A DNA stretch of 64,000 nt from Lachnospiraceae bacterium AC2028 (GTDB lineage: Bacteria; Bacillota; Clostridia; Lachnospirales; Lachnospiraceae). This document shows, piece after piece, positions 63,104-64,000 of this stretch. Both the position numbers and the translations under genes were made by a program. Each line of letters starts with the position of its first letter. Position 1 is the stretch's first letter. The DNA lies in assembly GCA_000702685.1 (NCBI GenBank), contig JNJD01000008.1, positions 137,223-201,222 of the forward strand, in the 5' to 3' direction. The notes under the pieces are model-generated. The model did not search any database. It saw only the letters and a list, made by a program, of their open reading frames with translations, and was not told the origin of the DNA.

Positions 63104-64000
63104 ATGGCTGTACCCGAACTTTTTGAAGGCAAAAGAATAATTATCTGGGGCTACGGAAGAGAGGGCAGGTCCACCGAAAAATGGCTGTCCGAACACACCT
63201 CACCGAAGTCCGTTACAATATTTGAGGGAAAACCCGAAGAGATGCTCGCAGGAGCGGGCGAAGACGCAGATATCATCGTAAAGAGTCCCGGCATTGTCTG
63301 GCCTCCCAAAGATGCCGATAAAAGCATCTGCGATAAGATCAGTGCAAAGATCACTTCACAGACCGAGATCTTTTTACATGAATACCGTATGAAGACAGTC
63401 GGTATCACCGGAACCAAGGGAAAGTCCACGACGGTTTCGATGCTTGCCCACGTACTCGGTGAACTGTCGGGAAAGAAAGTCATACTTGCGGGAAACATAG
63501 GTCTTCCCTGTCTTGATTATTACGACGATGCGGCGGGAGATTCGATAGTCGTCCTCGAACTGTCCTGTCATCAGCTCAAGGATGCCAAGACCGCACCGCA
63601 TATTTCCGTATTCCTCGATCTGTATGAGGAACATCTTGATTATTACGGAACGATGGATGCGTATTTTGAAGCCAAGAGCCATATAATTACGCGCCAGATC
63701 CCCGGTGATAAAGCGTATATCGGTGAGAATGTTCCCGAGCTTATTTCGTGTTCCGACAAGATTAGAGTGGTTCCTTCCGAAGACGATCTTTCCGGAATAG
63801 AGCTTTCTCTTTTTGGGGACCATAATAAGATCAACGCATACTTCGTAGAGAAGATCTGCTGTGATGAATTCGGTCTGGCAAAAGAAGACGTACTGAAAAG
63901 CCTTAAGAACTTCGAAGCTCTTCCGCACAGAATGAAGAAGATAGGAGAGTTCGGCGGGATCGCATGGTACGACGATTCGATATCTACCATCCCCGAAGCT
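63104..64000 (+). CDS. murD: MurD-type UDP-MurNAc-L-Ala glutamate ligase, 5' part (cut by window)
   Basis: 299 codons are visible and the frame runs off the right edge. The Mur ligase N domain starts with IIIWGYGREGRSTEKWL. The P-loop GITGTKGKSTT (near residue 102), ELSCHQL and the EEHLDYYGTMDAY block are diagnostic of MurD. Before the edge, the motif normally read as DSKATNP appears as DSISTIP, and SS before FQL reads SC. These differences, and a murL gene 2.8 kb upstream, suggest a MurD2-type enzyme adding L-Glu rather than D-Glu. ATG 63104 follows GGGGAGA. Stereospecificity is inferred. Confidence 0.8.
   Translation, partial: MAVPELFEGKRIIIWGYGREGRSTEKWLSEHTSPKSVTIFEGKPEEMLAGAGEDADIIVKSPGIVWPPKDADKSICDKISAKITSQTEIFLHEYRMKTVGITGTKGKSTTVSMLAHVLGELSGKKVILAGNIGLPCLDYYDDAAGDSIVVLELSCHQLKDAKTAPHISVFLDLYEEHLDYYGTMDAYFEAKSHIITRQIPGDKAYIGENVPELISCSDKIRVVPSEDDLSGIELSLFGDHNKINAYFVEKICCDEFGLAKEDVLKSLKNFEALPHRMKKIGEFGGIAWYDDSISTIPEA

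Overview
The window is a gene-dense chromosomal segment (about 58 protein genes, no rRNA, tRNA or CRISPR array seen) from a low-to-mid GC Gram-positive bacterium. AGGAGG-type ribosome binding sites, sigma-A promoters, BceRS-like signalling, CGAAC-N4-GTTC LexA boxes, RNase Y, RqcH, and the orders gmk-rpoZ, rimO-pgsA-cinA-recA-recX, pyrH-frr-uppS-cdsA-rseP-dxr and tig-clpP-clpX-ysxC point to Clostridia. Gene content and the palindromic GGGGACGGTTCC repeats suggest a Lachnospiraceae relative. This is an inference from content, not a database placement.

Layout. 1-7070: a truncated gene, a hotdog thioesterase, a macro-domain protein, then a two-component system and an FtsX-type ABC transporter separated by a Bce-like operator, then a Dabb protein. 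7071-12422 (minus): a serine hydrolase-LytTR-DUF3021-TraX operon and a hybrid histidine kinase. 12582-18190: an acyltransferase with a zinc ribbon, a GGDEF/EAL protein and an MBOAT plus SGNH pair. 18241-28861: a lipid flippase, rqcH, yicC, gmk, rpoZ, rimO, pgsA, cinA, SOS-controlled recA and recX. 28953-32364: a three-gene glycan module lying between recX and rny. 32469-38417: rny, an aminotransferase, a Nudix hydrolase, a XerD homologue with an altered active site, and DAHP synthase. 38474-45759: a polysaccharide deacetylase, an acidic-tailed bactofilin, pyrH, frr, uppS, cdsA, rseP and dxr. 45794-52389: a possible pseudo-phosphatase/kinase pair, tig, clpP, clpX, ysxC and a second TraX protein. 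52466-64000: a cold-shock protein with a long structured leader, a secreted beta-helix protein, a zinc-ribbon membrane protein, an ASKHA protein, clpB, a MurL-like epimerase, an L,D-transpeptidase, a DUF3048 lipoprotein and the 5' part of a MurD-type ligase.

The common theme is envelope construction and protein quality control. uppS and cdsA, the flippase, MurL and the MurD-like ligase, the L,D-transpeptidase, the deacetylase and the bactofilin all bear on the cell wall or membrane. ClpP, ClpX, ClpB, trigger factor and RqcH deal with folding and turnover. The strongest candidates for further study are: the MurL plus MurD2-like pair, which would put D-glutamate into peptidoglycan by epimerising the precursor; two matching 5' leader hairpins with a GGCAGGACCCG core ahead of unrelated genes; the XerD homologue lacking half its catalytic residues; and dispersed GGGGACGGTTCC palindromes in at least six intergenic sites.
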